From an uncultured Bacteroidales bacterium (GTDB lineage Bacteria > Bacteroidota > Bacteroidia > Bacteroidales > UBA932), in NCBI GenBank assembly GCA_900544815.1, contig UQWT01000002.1, positions 1-64,000 of the forward strand: a stretch of DNA of 64,000 nucleotides, in the 5' to 3' direction. This document shows, piece by piece, positions 42,788-52,640 of the stretch (the first letter of the stretch is position 1; each line of letters starts with the position of its first letter). Below the pieces are notes generated by a model. It had not been told where the DNA came from. It worked only from the letters and a program-made list of their open reading frames with translations, and ran no database searches. Both the position numbers and the translations under genes were made by a program.

Positions 42788-45322
42788 ATGGAATTAGATC
42801 AGATACACGGCAGAATACAGAAGATCAATATTGAGGATCAGATGAAGAGCGCGTACATAGATTACTCTATGTCTGTTATTGTTGCCAGGGCTTTGCCGGA
42901 CGTGAGGGATGGATTGAAACCTGTTCAGAGAAGGGTACTGTATGGAATGAGTGAGTTGGGACTTACCTCCGGAGGACAGTATAGAAAGTCTGCCCGTATT
43001 GTTGGAGATGTAATGGGTAAATATCACCCACATGGAGATTTGAGTATATATGAAACTATGGTAAGAATGGCTCAGGATTGGAGTCTTAGGTACCTGTTGG
43101 TAAAAGGACAGGGTAACTTTGGCTCGATAGATGGTGATTCACCTGCGGCCATGCGTTATACGGAGGCAAGATTCAATTCTCTTTCCGAGGAGGTTCTTGC
43201 AGATCTGGAGAAGGATACTGTAGATTTTGTAAACAACTTTGATGATACTCTTAAAGAGCCTGTTGTTTTGCCGGCGAAAGCACCGCTTTTGCTGCTTAAC
43301 GGAGCATCCGGTATTGCTGTAGGTATGGCAACAAATATGGCTCCGCATAATCTTGGAGAGGTTTGCAGCGCCATATATGCCTATATAGATAACAACGATA
43401 TTACGGTTGATGAGTTGATGCAGCATATAAAGGGACCGGATTTTCCTACCGGCGGTATTATCCAGGGTCTGCAGGGAATAAAGGATGCTTTTGAAACCGG
43501 AAGAGGCAGAATCGTTGTAAGGGCAAAGACAGAGATTGAGGTTGCGGCTAACGGAAGAGAGACTATTGTTGTAACAGAGATACCTTATATGGTAAACAAG
43601 CGTGAGCTTATAGAGAAGATTGCCGAACTTGTTGAGGACAAGAAGATAGATGGTATATCGTATGTGAATGATGAGAGTGACAGGCAGGGAATGCGTATAG
43701 TTATACGTCTTAAGATGGGTGCTGTTGCAAATGTTGTACTAAATATGCTTTTCAAGTACACTGCAATGCAGTCCGGCTTCTCTGTAAACAATATTGCTCT
43801 TGTAGATGGAAGACCACGTCTTCTTAATATGAAGCAACTTATAAAGTATTATGTAAGGCACAGGCATGATGTAATTGTAAGGAGAGCGCAGTTTGATCTT
43901 AAGAAAGCGGAGGCACGTGCTCACATAGTTGAAGGTTTGCTAAAAGCTTTAGACTTTATAGATGAGGTGATAGCAATAATAAGGGCTGCAAAAACGGTAG
44001 ACGAGGCGAAGCAGGGGTTGATAGACAGGTTTGCATTTACCGATATTCAGGCATCTGCAATTGTAGAGATGCGTTTGAGACAGCTCACAGGTTTGGAGAG
44101 AGACAAGCTTACTGCAGAGTATGACGAGTTGATGAAGACAATAGCATATCTTAAGGAGGTTCTTGCAAATTATGGCTTGCAGATGCAGATTATTAAGGAT
44201 GAATTGGCGCAGCTTCAGGCTAAATATGGTGATGAGAGAAGAACTAAGATAGAGATGACTGCAGATGACTTTAACCCTGAGGATTTTTATGCAGATGAGG
44301 ATGTGGTCATTACAATATCCCACATGGGGTATATCAAGAGAACCCCTTTGGCTGAATATAAATTACAAAACAGAGGTGGTATAGGTACCAAAGGAAGTAC
44401 CACTCGAGATGAGGATTTTATAGAACATATATATGTGGCCAATATGCACAGTACAATGCTGTTCTTTACAAGGAATGGTAAATGTTTCTGGCTTAAAGTA
44501 TATGAAATCCCGGAGGGAAGCAAGACATCTAAAGGTCGTGCAATACAGAATGTTATCAATATTGAGAACGAAGATAAAGTTTGTGCGTACATTAATGTCA
44601 AGAACCTTAACGATGAGGAGTATATAAATTCTCATTATATAGTTCTTGGTACTAAACGCGGCATTGTAAAGAAGACTACGTTGGAGGCATACTCAAGGCC
44701 AAGGACAAATGGAGTTTATGCAATAACCATTAAGGATGGGGATGAACTGCTTGAGGCTATGATGACGGATGGTAATTCGCAGATTCTGATTGCAGGACAT
44801 GATGGCCGATGCGTTAGATTCAACGAGGAGGATGCAAGGGCTATAGGTAGGGTAGCTGCCGGTGTAAGAGGTATAACAATCGAGGATTCAGATGAGGTTA
44901 TCGGCATGATTTGTGTTAGCCCTAAGAAAGAGTCAGAGGATAAACATACAATTTTGGTTGTAAGTGAAAATGGATATGGCAAAAAATCCGAACTCGACGA
45001 TTACAGGCTTACCAACAGAGGTGGAAAGGGTGTAAAAACGCTGAATATAACTGAGAAAACAGGAAAGCTTATAGCTTTGAAGGATGTGACAGATGATAAG
45101 GATCTTATGATTATCAATAAGTCCGGAATCACCATTAGGATGGCTGTCTCAGATATAAGGGTAGCCGGACGTGCTACTCAGGGTGTTAAATTGATTAATA
45201 TAAGGGAAGGTGACAGCATAGCTGCTGTATGTGTTGTCAATAAATCGGAGGATAAGTTGCAGGATTCTCAGTCTGATGCAGATACAGAAGAGAAAACTGT
45301 AAACAATGATAATAAAGAGTAA
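42788..45322 (+). CDS. gyrA: DNA gyrase subunit A
   Basis: An 844-residue type II topoisomerase subunit that cuts and rejoins DNA. The start at 42788 ([20 protein letters not shown]) is normal. Motifs: [33 protein letters not shown], the quinolone-resistance region [19 protein letters not shown] with RYTEAR containing the catalytic Tyr, [17 protein letters not shown], and six C-terminal beta-pinwheel blades including [16 protein letters not shown], the GyrA-box-like sequence. Ser (HGDLS) takes the usual Ser83-region place. It is followed by a TPR protein after 23 bases. Confidence 0.96.
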   Translation: MELDQIHGRIQKINIEDQMKSAYIDYSMSVIVARALPDVRDGLKPVQRRVLYGMSELGLTSGGQYRKSARIVGDVMGKYHPHGDLSIYETMVRMAQDWSLRYLLVKGQGNFGSIDGDSPAAMRYTEARFNSLSEEVLADLEKDTVDFVNNFDDTLKEPVVLPAKAPLLLLNGASGIAVGMATNMAPHNLGEVCSAIYAYIDNNDITVDELMQHIKGPDFPTGGIIQGLQGIKDAFETGRGRIVVRAKTEIEVAANGRETIVVTEIPYMVNKRELIEKIAELVEDKKIDGISYVNDESDRQGMRIVIRLKMGAVANVVLNMLFKYTAMQSGFSVNNIALVDGRPRLLNMKQLIKYYVRHRHDVIVRRAQFDLKKAEARAHIVEGLLKALDFIDEVIAIIRAAKTVDEAKQGLIDRFAFTDIQASAIVEMRLRQLTGLERDKLTAEYDELMKTIAYLKEVLANYGLQMQIIKDELAQLQAKYGDERRTKIEMTADDFNPEDFYADEDVVITISHMGYIKRTPLAEYKLQNRGGIGTKGSTTRDEDFIEHIYVANMHSTMLFFTRNGKCFWLKVYEIPEGSKTSKGRAIQNVINIENEDKVCAYINVKNLNDEEYINSHYIVLGTKRGIVKKTTLEAYSRPRTNGVYAITIKDGDELLEAMMTDGNSQILIAGHDGRCVRFNEEDARAIGRVAAGVRGITIEDSDEVIGMICVSPKKESEDKHTILVVSENGYGKKSELDDYRLTNRGGKGVKTLNITEKTGKLIALKDVTDDKDLMIINKSGITIRMAVSDIRVAGRATQGVKLINIREGDSIAAVCVVNKSEDKLQDSQSDADTEEKTVNNDNKE

Positions 45323-45345
45323 ATTACAATTAAAAACTAACGATA

Positions 45346-46641
45346 ATGAGAAAAGTATTATTAGGCTTGGCAGTATTGCTTTCTGCAACTGTAGCAAGCG
45401 CGCAGACTAAAAACTTGGAAAAGGCATTGGCCGATACCCAGAATGCTAAAAAGGCAGAAAATCCTGCTACATGGGTTAAGCTTGGTGCTGCTTATATGGA
45501 TGCTTATGATATTCCTACAAAGGGAGTATGGCAGGGTGCTTCTCAGATGGAGGTTAAGATGATTCTTAAAGATCAGCAGATTCTTAGCTCAACTCAGGAG
45601 GAGATAGCCGGTGTCAGCTATAATGTTGATGAGTATGCAGACAAAAAACTTTACTATAACGAAGCCGGTCAGCTACAGGCATGGATCGTAACAAAACCGG
45701 TAGTGGCAGGAAACGCACTATTGCTCTCTTTGGATGCATTTGTAAAGGCAAATGAGAAGGATGCGAAGAAATCTCAGACAAAAGCTATTGAGGAGAACAT
45801 GACTTCATTGAAGGATAAATTTGTTAATGAGGCTATGAACTACTACACAATCGGTGACTACAAGAATGCGTCTGAGAATTTTGAGAACTCTCTTAAGGTT
45901 TCCGGGAATCCTATACTTGGCTTGGTAGACAGTACTATTATATATTATACAGCTGTTACTGCTGCTATGGCAAAAGAGAACAGCAAGGCCATCAACTATT
46001 TTGAAAAATGTCTCTCAATAGGTTATGATATGAACGGAGATGTTCATTCAACATTAGCAGAGAGCTACAAGGCAAGTGGTGATACTCTAAAGGCTAAAGA
46101 TGTTCTTGCTGCCGGATTTACAAAATACCCTACAAGTCAGAGTATTCTTGTATCTCTTATCAATATTTATCAGGAATCTAACGATGATCCTAATAAGATC
46201 CTGGATTTGATAAAAGTAGCGCAGTCAAACGAGCCTAGCAATGCAAGTTTGTATTATGCAGAGGGTAATATCTACAAGAAAATGGGAGAGTATGCAAAGG
46301 CATACGCAGCATACGACAAGTCTCTAAGTGTAGATCCTAACTATTTCTTTGCACCGTTTGCTAAGGGTGATTGCTACTATTCAGAGGCTCTTGATTATCA
46401 GAACAAGGCAAATTATGAGAGAGATGATGCAAAGTATGAGGAGTACATAAAACTTATGGAGGCTGCTCTTGAAAACGCAATTGAGCCTTTTGAGAAGGCA
46501 TTCTCAATCACTCAGGATAAGGATTTCCAGGTTGCTTGCGCAGAGTATCTTAAGAATATCTTCTTCCGTTTCCGTGACAAGAGTGAAGAGTACAAGGCTA
46601 AATATGACAAATACAACGATTTTACATCACAGGCAAGATAG
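45346..46641 (+). CDS. Exported tetratricopeptide-repeat protein
   Basis: A 431-residue protein with a signal peptide (MRKVLLGLAVLLSATVASAQ). TPR units are visible near residues 165-200 (AMNYYTIGDYKNASENFENS), 210-245 (AMAKENSKAINYFEKCLSIG), 250-285 (ESYKASGDTLKAKDVLAAGF) and 300-335 (AEGNIYKKMGEYAKAYAAYD). Such proteins are common behind gyrA in Bacteroidales; the function is not established. The short distance to gyrA suggests one transcript, ended by the terminator at 46665. Confidence 0.85.
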   Translation: MRKVLLGLAVLLSATVASAQTKNLEKALADTQNAKKAENPATWVKLGAAYMDAYDIPTKGVWQGASQMEVKMILKDQQILSSTQEEIAGVSYNVDEYADKKLYYNEAGQLQAWIVTKPVVAGNALLLSLDAFVKANEKDAKKSQTKAIEENMTSLKDKFVNEAMNYYTIGDYKNASENFENSLKVSGNPILGLVDSTIIYYTAVTAAMAKENSKAINYFEKCLSIGYDMNGDVHSTLAESYKASGDTLKAKDVLAAGFTKYPTSQSILVSLINIYQESNDDPNKILDLIKVAQSNEPSNASLYYAEGNIYKKMGEYAKAYAAYDKSLSVDPNYFFAPFAKGDCYYSEALDYQNKANYERDDAKYEEYIKLMEAALENAIEPFEKAFSITQDKDFQVACAEYLKNIFFRFRDKSEEYKAKYDKYNDFTSQAR

Positions 46642-46664
46642 AAACAAAATGCAAGTATATAAGG

Positions 46665-46693
46665 AAAAAAGAGAGGGTAACCTCTCTTTTTTT
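46665..46693. terminator. Bidirectional terminator
   Basis: AAAAAAGAGAGG, GTAA loop, CCTCTCTTTTTTT: a compact hairpin with A and T tracts on both sides between convergent genes. Confidence 0.85.
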
Positions 46694-47798
46694 ATATTTT
46701 GTCGGTGAGCTTTTGCACAATCTTAAAATTGGAAAGGAACTCCTTGGCAAACACTCTTATTACCGTATAGGCGGGTATGGCTATAAGCATTCCTATAATT
46801 CCACCTATATGGCCTGCTATAAGGATGACAAGAAAAATCTCAAGAGGGTGGGCTTTTACGCTGTTTGAGTAGATATAGGGCTGTAGTATTGCAACATCTA
46901 CAAGGTGAACGCCAAAGAAGCAGAATACCAAAATTATGAATGTTAATCCCAAATTTACATCAATGCCGCTATGATAAATGGCAATAGTGCCTAAAAATGA
47001 ACCTATTACATTACCTATGACAGGACCTATGTATGGCACTACATTTATTACTCCTGCAAAAAAACCGAGCACTACGGCTAATTGAAAATTTACCCCACCA
47101 ATGACTGTAAGAGCAATTGTATTTAGAATTGTAATTATTATTGTTTCAATGCTTATTCCTGTAAAATAACGCACAAGCAAAATATTAATACTGTTTAGTG
47201 CTCGTTTTGCATTTTCTTCATATTTATTGGGGACAAAGACCATTATCATGTTAGGGAATATACTCTTGTCCTGGAGGAAAAAGTAACATACGAAAATAAC
47301 CGTGAATCCGTCAACAAGCAGATTAACAACAAATGAGGCAATGGAGTTAAAGGCATTTGTAAACATAGAAAAGTTTATTATCTGCTTTATGTTTGCTATT
47401 ATCATACTCTGAATGGTAATCTCCTTGTTCATTGTAGGGAAGGTGTTGTGTAAGATCGTATTATATTCATCTAACGGCTCTTTTAACCTATCGGCAAGCA
47501 GATCGAAGTTTATAGAGGAGATCTCTCCAATGACATTTCCTACAATAGGGGCAAGAAAACAGATAACCAACACTATAACGGTAAGCAGCGCCACAAGCGT
47601 TAGAAGGGAGGCAAAAGACGGCGGCATATTAAATTTGCCTATCTTTATCTTTATAAACAGTTTCATTAGCGGTTGCCCTATAATGGAGAGAAAAGCGGCA
47701 ATAAGTATGCTTATTACTATACCGCTAAAATACCATGTTACAAATCCTATTGCAATGATTGTGGCGGCAATAAGGATATATCTTGCTAATTTGTTCAT
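46692..47798 (-). CDS. AI-2E family (PerM-like) transporter
   Basis: A 368-residue inner-membrane protein with eight hydrophobic helices. Family marks: the N-terminal pair (YILIAATIIAIGFVTWYFSG, VISILIAAFLSIIGQPLMKL), a long extracytoplasmic amphipathic stretch (about 85-150), VNVVPYIGPVIGNVIGSFLG near residue 255, and the PxHPLEIFLVILIAGHIGG-like ending region. Family members export small molecules or exchange Na+/H+; the substrate here is not known. Its end overlaps the terminator by two bases. Confidence 0.88.
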   Translation of the reverse strand: MNKLARYILIAATIIAIGFVTWYFSGIVISILIAAFLSIIGQPLMKLFIKIKIGKFNMPPSFASLLTLVALLTVIVLVICFLAPIVGNVIGEISSINFDLLADRLKEPLDEYNTILHNTFPTMNKEITIQSMIIANIKQIINFSMFTNAFNSIASFVVNLLVDGFTVIFVCYFFLQDKSIFPNMIMVFVPNKYEENAKRALNSINILLVRYFTGISIETIIITILNTIALTVIGGVNFQLAVVLGFFAGVINVVPYIGPVIGNVIGSFLGTIAIYHSGIDVNLGLTFIILVFCFFGVHLVDVAILQPYIYSNSVKAHPLEIFLVILIAGHIGGIIGMLIAIPAYTVIRVFAKEFLSNFKIVQKLTDKI

Positions 47799-47939
47799 GT
47801 ATCTGTATTAAAAATTTTATACAATTATGTGGGAGACAAAATTAGTAAAGCCTTTTTTAAAATAACAATATAACTGCAAAATAGATCTCAAAATAGCTTT
47901 ACATAAGGCCATAATAGTTTATTATTGGAATGAAATAGC

Positions 47940-47947
47940 TATCTTTG
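47940..47947 (+). promoter_or_regulatory. Promoter -7 element of the S46 peptidase gene
   Basis: TATCTTTG matches TAnnTTTG, 41 bases before the ATG at 47989. The -33 element is weak. Confidence 0.45.
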
Positions 47948-47988
47948 GAGAAGATTATAAACTAAATATCATATAAACATTAACAATA

Positions 47989-50022
47989 ATGACTAAAAGA
48001 CTTATTTACTTGACAATTTTGGCGCTTGTGTCTTTTAATTTGTGCGCTGACGAGGGAATGTGGCTACCGTCGCAGATAGCCCAACGTATAAAGGATATGC
48101 AGAGCAAGGGCCTCAATTTGTCGGCGGAAGACATTTACAGTATTAATGGTTCATCAATAAAGGATGCCATAGTACATTTTGGAGGAGGATGTACCGGAGA
48201 GCTTATATCTCCAAACGGATTGCTTATTACCAACCATCATTGCGGATTCAGCCAGATTCAGTCTCACAGTTCTGTGGAGCACGATTACCTCAAAAACGGC
48301 TATTGGGCAGAGACACTAAAGGACGAACTTCCAAACAAGAGCCTTGTAGTATCCTTTTTGGATAATATGAAAGATGTTACCTCAAGCGTGCTTAAAGGTG
48401 TGAAAGCCAAAATGACAGAGGAAAAGAGGAATGCTTTAATAAAGAAGAATACCAATAAAATTTTGGATTCTGTATATGCAACAAAAGGCAAAGGGCTTAT
48501 GGCCAGAGTTTTGCCTCTATATTATGGAAACCAGTATTTTCTATATGTATATAAAGTTTACCCGGATGTAAGATTAGTTGGCGCTCCGCCTGCAAGTATA
48601 GGAAAATTTGGTGGAGATACAGATAACTGGATGTGGCCTAGACATACAGGAGACTTCTCTCTGTTTAGAATATACGCAGATGAGAACAACGAACCTGCTG
48701 AGTATTCACCAAATAATGTTCCTTTTAAGGCAAAGAGATTCTTTACAATAAATGCAAGCGGCATAAAGGAGGGCGATTTTACAATGGTTTATGGCTATCC
48801 GGGAAGAACAAACGAGTATCTGCATTCAGATGCGGTAAGACAGATTGCATATGTATCGAATCCTGCCAAAATTAAGTTAAGGACAAAGATTTTGGATATA
48901 CAGAAGCGTGAAATGGAGAAAGATAATGCAGTGAGAATAAAGTATGCCTCCAAGAACGCATCAGTTGCTAATGCATGGAAAAAATGGCAGGGTGAGATGA
49001 AAGGAATAAAGAGACTTAACACCGTGGCTGAAAAACAGGAGTATGAGAGGCTATTCACAGAGTGGGCTAAAGAGAAGCCTGCATATAACGGAATTATTGA
49101 GAGATTCCATGAACTGTATACGTCTGTTTCAGAAATATGGTTGGTTGAGGATTATCAAAAAGAGGCGCTGAATGCCGTGGAACTTATTAAGTATGCAGGA
49201 GGCAATGGCCAAAACAGAGAACTTTTTGAAAAGGATTATTACAAGCCTATAGATAAGGATGTGTTCATAGCTCTGTATAGCACATACGCAGAGGATGTTC
49301 CTCAGAAGTACCAGTCTGATTTCTTTAAGTCGCAGATTGAAAAATTCGGCTCGGTAGAGAAATGGGCAGATGATCTTTACTCATTTGATACTCTTCCCGA
49401 CAGTGCAGCCATGGCTAAAGCCAAAGAGATATATGATGAGACAAACAGTTACTTTAAAGCGAACTTGGCACCAAAAATTAAAACTGTCTTTAATGAGATC
49501 AACCTTCTTTACCGCACATATATGAAGGCACAGATAGAGTATAATGAGGCAACTAACGGAAACAGAGTATTTTATCCAGATGCTAACTCTACTTTAAGGG
49601 TTGCTTACGGCAATGTTAAAGGGTATAGCCCGTCTGATGCCGTATACTATACACCGGTATCTACATTAGACGGTATTATGCAGAAGGACAACCCTAACAT
49701 ATACGATTATGATGTTCCCAAGAAGTTAAGACAGCTCTATGCTTCAAAAGATTTTGGAAGATGGAATGTTAATGGAACAGTACCTGTAGCATTTATTGCT
49801 ACAAACCATACGACAGGGGGAAATTCCGGCAGCCCGGTTATTGACAAAGATGGAAAGCTTATAGGTGTTAATTTCGACAGAGTGTGGGAAGGTACAATGA
49901 GCGATGTGGTATTTGATCCTGATTATTGCAGAAATATTGCCTTGGATATAAGATATGCACTTTTCCTTATAGATAAGTTGGCCGGAGCACAACGCCTGTT
50001 GGATGAGATGGTAATAGAGTAA
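47989..50022 (+). CDS. S46 dipeptidyl-peptidase, DPP11-like (Asp/Glu-specific)
   Basis: A 677-residue exported peptidase that removes N-terminal dipeptides; it helps asaccharolytic Bacteroidales use peptides. A signal peptide (about 1-20) precedes the mature enzyme. Catalytic residues visible: His84 in NHHCGFSQI, an Asp in WPRHTGDFSLFRI, and Ser613 in TTGGNSGSPV. Arg631 in GVNFDRVWEG lies 18 residues after the catalytic Ser, the same spacing as Ser655 and Arg673 of Porphyromonas DPP11, the residue that selects Asp/Glu at P1; DPP7 has Gly there. Specificity is inferred from this residue. The gene has its own promoter and a strong terminator. Confidence 0.93.
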   Translation: MTKRLIYLTILALVSFNLCADEGMWLPSQIAQRIKDMQSKGLNLSAEDIYSINGSSIKDAIVHFGGGCTGELISPNGLLITNHHCGFSQIQSHSSVEHDYLKNGYWAETLKDELPNKSLVVSFLDNMKDVTSSVLKGVKAKMTEEKRNALIKKNTNKILDSVYATKGKGLMARVLPLYYGNQYFLYVYKVYPDVRLVGAPPASIGKFGGDTDNWMWPRHTGDFSLFRIYADENNEPAEYSPNNVPFKAKRFFTINASGIKEGDFTMVYGYPGRTNEYLHSDAVRQIAYVSNPAKIKLRTKILDIQKREMEKDNAVRIKYASKNASVANAWKKWQGEMKGIKRLNTVAEKQEYERLFTEWAKEKPAYNGIIERFHELYTSVSEIWLVEDYQKEALNAVELIKYAGGNGQNRELFEKDYYKPIDKDVFIALYSTYAEDVPQKYQSDFFKSQIEKFGSVEKWADDLYSFDTLPDSAAMAKAKEIYDETNSYFKANLAPKIKTVFNEINLLYRTYMKAQIEYNEATNGNRVFYPDANSTLRVAYGNVKGYSPSDAVYYTPVSTLDGIMQKDNPNIYDYDVPKKLRQLYASKDFGRWNVNGTVPVAFIATNHTTGGNSGSPVIDKDGKLIGVNFDRVWEGTMSDVVFDPDYCRNIALDIRYALFLIDKLAGAQRLLDEMVIE

Positions 50023-50026
50023 ATTA

Positions 50027-50061
50027 AAAGAGGGTCACATCAAAGTGATGTGACCCTCTTT
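50027..50061. terminator. Perfect bidirectional terminator hairpin
   Basis: AAAGAGGGTCACATCA (50027-50042), loop AAG, then its exact complement (50046-50061): a 16-base-pair stem between convergent genes. Confidence 0.85.
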
Positions 50062-50080
50062 AAGCCTATGTAACCTTAAA

Positions 50081-50335
50081 TTACTTTTTCGCTGGTCTTC
50101 CGTGCGCCGGAGCGACGTTAATGGTGCGTCCCATGTATTCTGCACCATTAAGCTCTTTAATAGCTCTCATAGCCTCATTTTCGTTAGGCATCTCCACAAA
50201 CCCGTATCCTCTGGACCTGTGAGTTTCCTTGTTCATAATAATCCTAGATGAAGTAACTTCACCGTAGGTTGCAAATAGAGCCGCTAAGTCCTCTTTCTTA
50301 GCACTAAAGCTCAGACTTGAAACAAAAATGTTCAT
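50081..50335 (-). CDS. Small RRM RNA-binding protein
   Basis: An 84-residue single RNA-recognition motif: RNP2 MNIFVSSLSF at the start, RNP1 RGYGFVEM near residue 43, and GRTINVAPAHGRPAKK at the end. Small RRM proteins of this type are abundant in Bacteroidota and bind single-stranded RNA; targets are unknown. The leader of about 130 bases before the next gene is AT-rich with no clear promoter. Confidence 0.93.
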   Translation of the reverse strand: MNIFVSSLSFSAKKEDLAALFATYGEVTSSRIIMNKETHRSRGYGFVEMPNENEAMRAIKELNGAEYMGRTINVAPAHGRPAKK

Positions 50336-50466
50336 TGTACTAATAATAATTGTTTTTGGTAGTTCTGTTTCTCCTATACATCCGCAAAGCTATGTAAAAT
50401 AATACGAAAAATAGAATATATTTTTAATAATATTTATTTAAAATCTTAAAAACTTTTAGCGTAAAA

Positions 50467-51561
50467 TTAGTTTCCTAATAAATTTATAATATATAATAAC
50501 AGGTCAAACAACAGCGTAAGAAGCCTTTCCATGCAGTGGAACAAAACAAGTGGACGCTGTAGAATCAAGGTGCAGATAGAGAAATATATTATTATTGAAA
50601 CTAATGGGACAGCCACTATATTGCCTAAAATAAACACAGGTGGGATACTGCCAAAATAGAACAGACTTATTGGAAACGTTGAGATTTGGCAAGATAATGT
50701 TATAGATGAAAGATTCAAAAGGTATAGTATAGGCTTAGGCAGATTGAAATTCCCTATGCAGCTTTTAAGATATGGGTATATATAGAAAATGCCAAACATG
50801 GCGGCAAAGGACAATTTGAACCCTGCTTCAAATATAGAATCCGGAGCAAGTAAACTTAGTACAAATGCAGTTGTAAGCAGAACATTGCCTTTAGAAATAT
50901 TTATCAATGCTCTTTTACTTATGCTGTATATGGTTATCATTACGGCTGCGCGCATTACAGAACTGCTTGAACCGGATATTATAGCATACAGTATAAGTGC
51001 CATACAGCATATAGATGGATGTACCCATTTGGCTTTAAGGCACTTTAACGGATATAATGCATAATGTATCATTGAATATACAATACCGGCATGAAGTCCC
51101 GAAAGCGCGAACAAATGGAGCGTACCTGTTTTTATGAAAAGGTCCTTCTCTGCATTGGGAATGCCGCTCCTGTCCCCAAAGAGCAGAGCCTTTATATAAT
51201 ATGAGTATTTAGAAGATATACCATCACACATATCAGTGCATTGTTGTTTTATGCAGATTATAAGATCGCTTTTTATCTCTATTATGTTTGTATTATAGAA
51301 GTGATGGGAATTATAGCCCAAAATGAAAAGAAGAACGACTGCCGAATAAAAAATATTGTCATACTGCCTGTTATATAAGTAATATGTCATTAATGATAGC
51401 AACAATAATGGCAATATAACTGCAATTATGACGTAATTGAATGTAGTAAAGTTATGTACATTGTCATTTGAAAAGGAAAAGCAGAGTTTTGATACTGCAA
51501 TTCCTGCAAGAAAAGGAAATAGATAATATTTTGTTTTGTCTCCCCACATATCCGGCTGCAA
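50467..51561 (-). CDS. ComEC/Rec2 family protein, competence domain only
   Basis: A 364-residue membrane protein. The signature of the ComEC channel is clear: KALLFGDRSGIPNAEKDLF, TGTLHLFALSGLHAGIVYSM, SGSSSSVMRAAVMITIYSIS, LAPDSIFEAGFKLSFAAMFG and ISTFPISLFYFGSIPPVFIL. It has about nine to ten helices. It lacks the C-terminal metallo-beta-lactamase-like domain and a full N-terminal OB domain seen in long ComEC proteins; short forms occur in Bacteroidales. ComEC carries single-stranded DNA across the inner membrane during transformation. This is the only DNA-uptake gene in the window. Confidence 0.85.
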   Translation of the reverse strand: MQPDMWGDKTKYYLFPFLAGIAVSKLCFSFSNDNVHNFTTFNYVIIAVILPLLLLSLMTYYLYNRQYDNIFYSAVVLLFILGYNSHHFYNTNIIEIKSDLIICIKQQCTDMCDGISSKYSYYIKALLFGDRSGIPNAEKDLFIKTGTLHLFALSGLHAGIVYSMIHYALYPLKCLKAKWVHPSICCMALILYAIISGSSSSVMRAAVMITIYSISKRALINISKGNVLLTTAFVLSLLAPDSIFEAGFKLSFAAMFGIFYIYPYLKSCIGNFNLPKPILYLLNLSSITLSCQISTFPISLFYFGSIPPVFILGNIVAVPLVSIIIYFSICTLILQRPLVLFHCMERLLTLLFDLLLYIINLLGN

Positions 51562-51590
51562 AATTTTTCTTAAAAGTAGTAAAATTGATA

Positions 51591-51598
51591 TATATTTG
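51591..51598 (+). promoter_or_regulatory. Promoter -7 element giving a near-leaderless lipid kinase mRNA
   Basis: TATATTTG ends only 5 bases before the ATG at 51604. Transcription should start about 5-7 bases after the element, at or next to the start codon, so the mRNA may be leaderless. No ribosome site is visible. Confidence 0.5.
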
Positions 51599-51603
51599 CA
51601 AAT

Positions 51604-52500
51604 ATGGGAAAAAAGATAGCATTTATAGTTAATCCAATCTCAGGAACATCTCACAAGGAAAAGATTGTGGAATATCTCCGTTCCAGATTAGATGGTAGCT
51701 CCATCTGGAACGCTGTATATTACACAACAACATCTGCGCAGGATCCGTTTAATGCTGCCGAAAGATTTAAAAATGAGGGATTTGATGTTGTTGTAGCTAT
51801 AGGTGGAGACGGTACTGTCAATCAGATTGCAAAAGCGCTTATAGACAGTGATGTAAGGCTTGGAATTATACCTGTTGGTTCTGGGAACGGAATGGCAAGA
51901 CACCTTAGAATTCCTATGCTGTACCAAAAAGCCGTAGATGTTATCTTAGATGACAAATATAAGGAAATAGATGCGGGGAAGATAAATGATCAATATTTCT
52001 TCTGCACGGCAGGGCTTGGTTTTGAGGCTGTTGTAGGGGCTAAATTCAACAGTGCGGGTACAAGAGGACTTTTTACGTATATGGAGACGTGCACTAAAGA
52101 ATATTTGAAGTATAGACGTGAACATTATGAGATAGATATAGATGGACATATATTCTCAACAAAAGCTTTTCTTATTACTTTTGCCAATTGTGCCCAATGG
52201 GGTAATAATGCATTTATAGCTCCTGCAGCGGATGCATCCGACGGAATGTTAGATATGGTAATATGGAAAAGGGCGCCTCTTGTCTATATGCCTGTGCTTA
52301 CGGCGGAGCTTTTCCTAAAAACCATCATGTATTCTGAGTATATAGATACATACAGATGTAAGAGGGTTGTAATACGACGTGAGCGCGATGGACTGATTCA
52401 ATTTGACGGAGAGAGCAGTTCTATGGGGAGGGATATAGTTGCTACAATTCACCCGAAAGCGTTGAAAGTAATAGTGTCATCCCTTACAGAATCTGTATGA
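51604..52500 (+). CDS. YegS-like lipid / diacylglycerol kinase
   Basis: A 298-residue DAGK_cat protein. Motifs: IAFIVNPISGTSHK at the start, VVAIGGDGTVNQIAKAL (nucleotide binding) near residue 62, LGIIPVGSGNGMARHL, and a C-terminal beta-sandwich domain ending with FDGESSSMG. It phosphorylates diacylglycerol or another lipid at the membrane. It is divergent from the comEC gene; the 42-base space holds its promoter. Confidence 0.9.
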   Translation: MGKKIAFIVNPISGTSHKEKIVEYLRSRLDGSSIWNAVYYTTTSAQDPFNAAERFKNEGFDVVVAIGGDGTVNQIAKALIDSDVRLGIIPVGSGNGMARHLRIPMLYQKAVDVILDDKYKEIDAGKINDQYFFCTAGLGFEAVVGAKFNSAGTRGLFTYMETCTKEYLKYRREHYEIDIDGHIFSTKAFLITFANCAQWGNNAFIAPAADASDGMLDMVIWKRAPLVYMPVLTAELFLKTIMYSEYIDTYRCKRVVIRRERDGLIQFDGESSSMGRDIVATIHPKALKVIVSSLTESV

Positions 52501-52547
52501 TTGTTTTAATTAGTGTAAGTTTTTTATGTAATTACGCTAAATATATA

Positions 52548-52612
52548 TATATTTGTTATACAATTTGAGCTATTTATTAATAAACTGTTTGGGTTCTATG
52601 CCTAAAGCATAG
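52548..52612 (+). promoter_or_regulatory. Promoter and leader hairpin of the ackA-ptb-buk run
   Basis: TATATTTG (52548-52555) is a consensus -7 element. In the leader CTATGC (52596-52601) pairs with GCATAG (52607-52612). The ackA ATG is at 52641. Confidence 0.5.
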
Positions 52613-52640
52613 GATTCGGGCGGTTCTAAAGTATGTTTGT

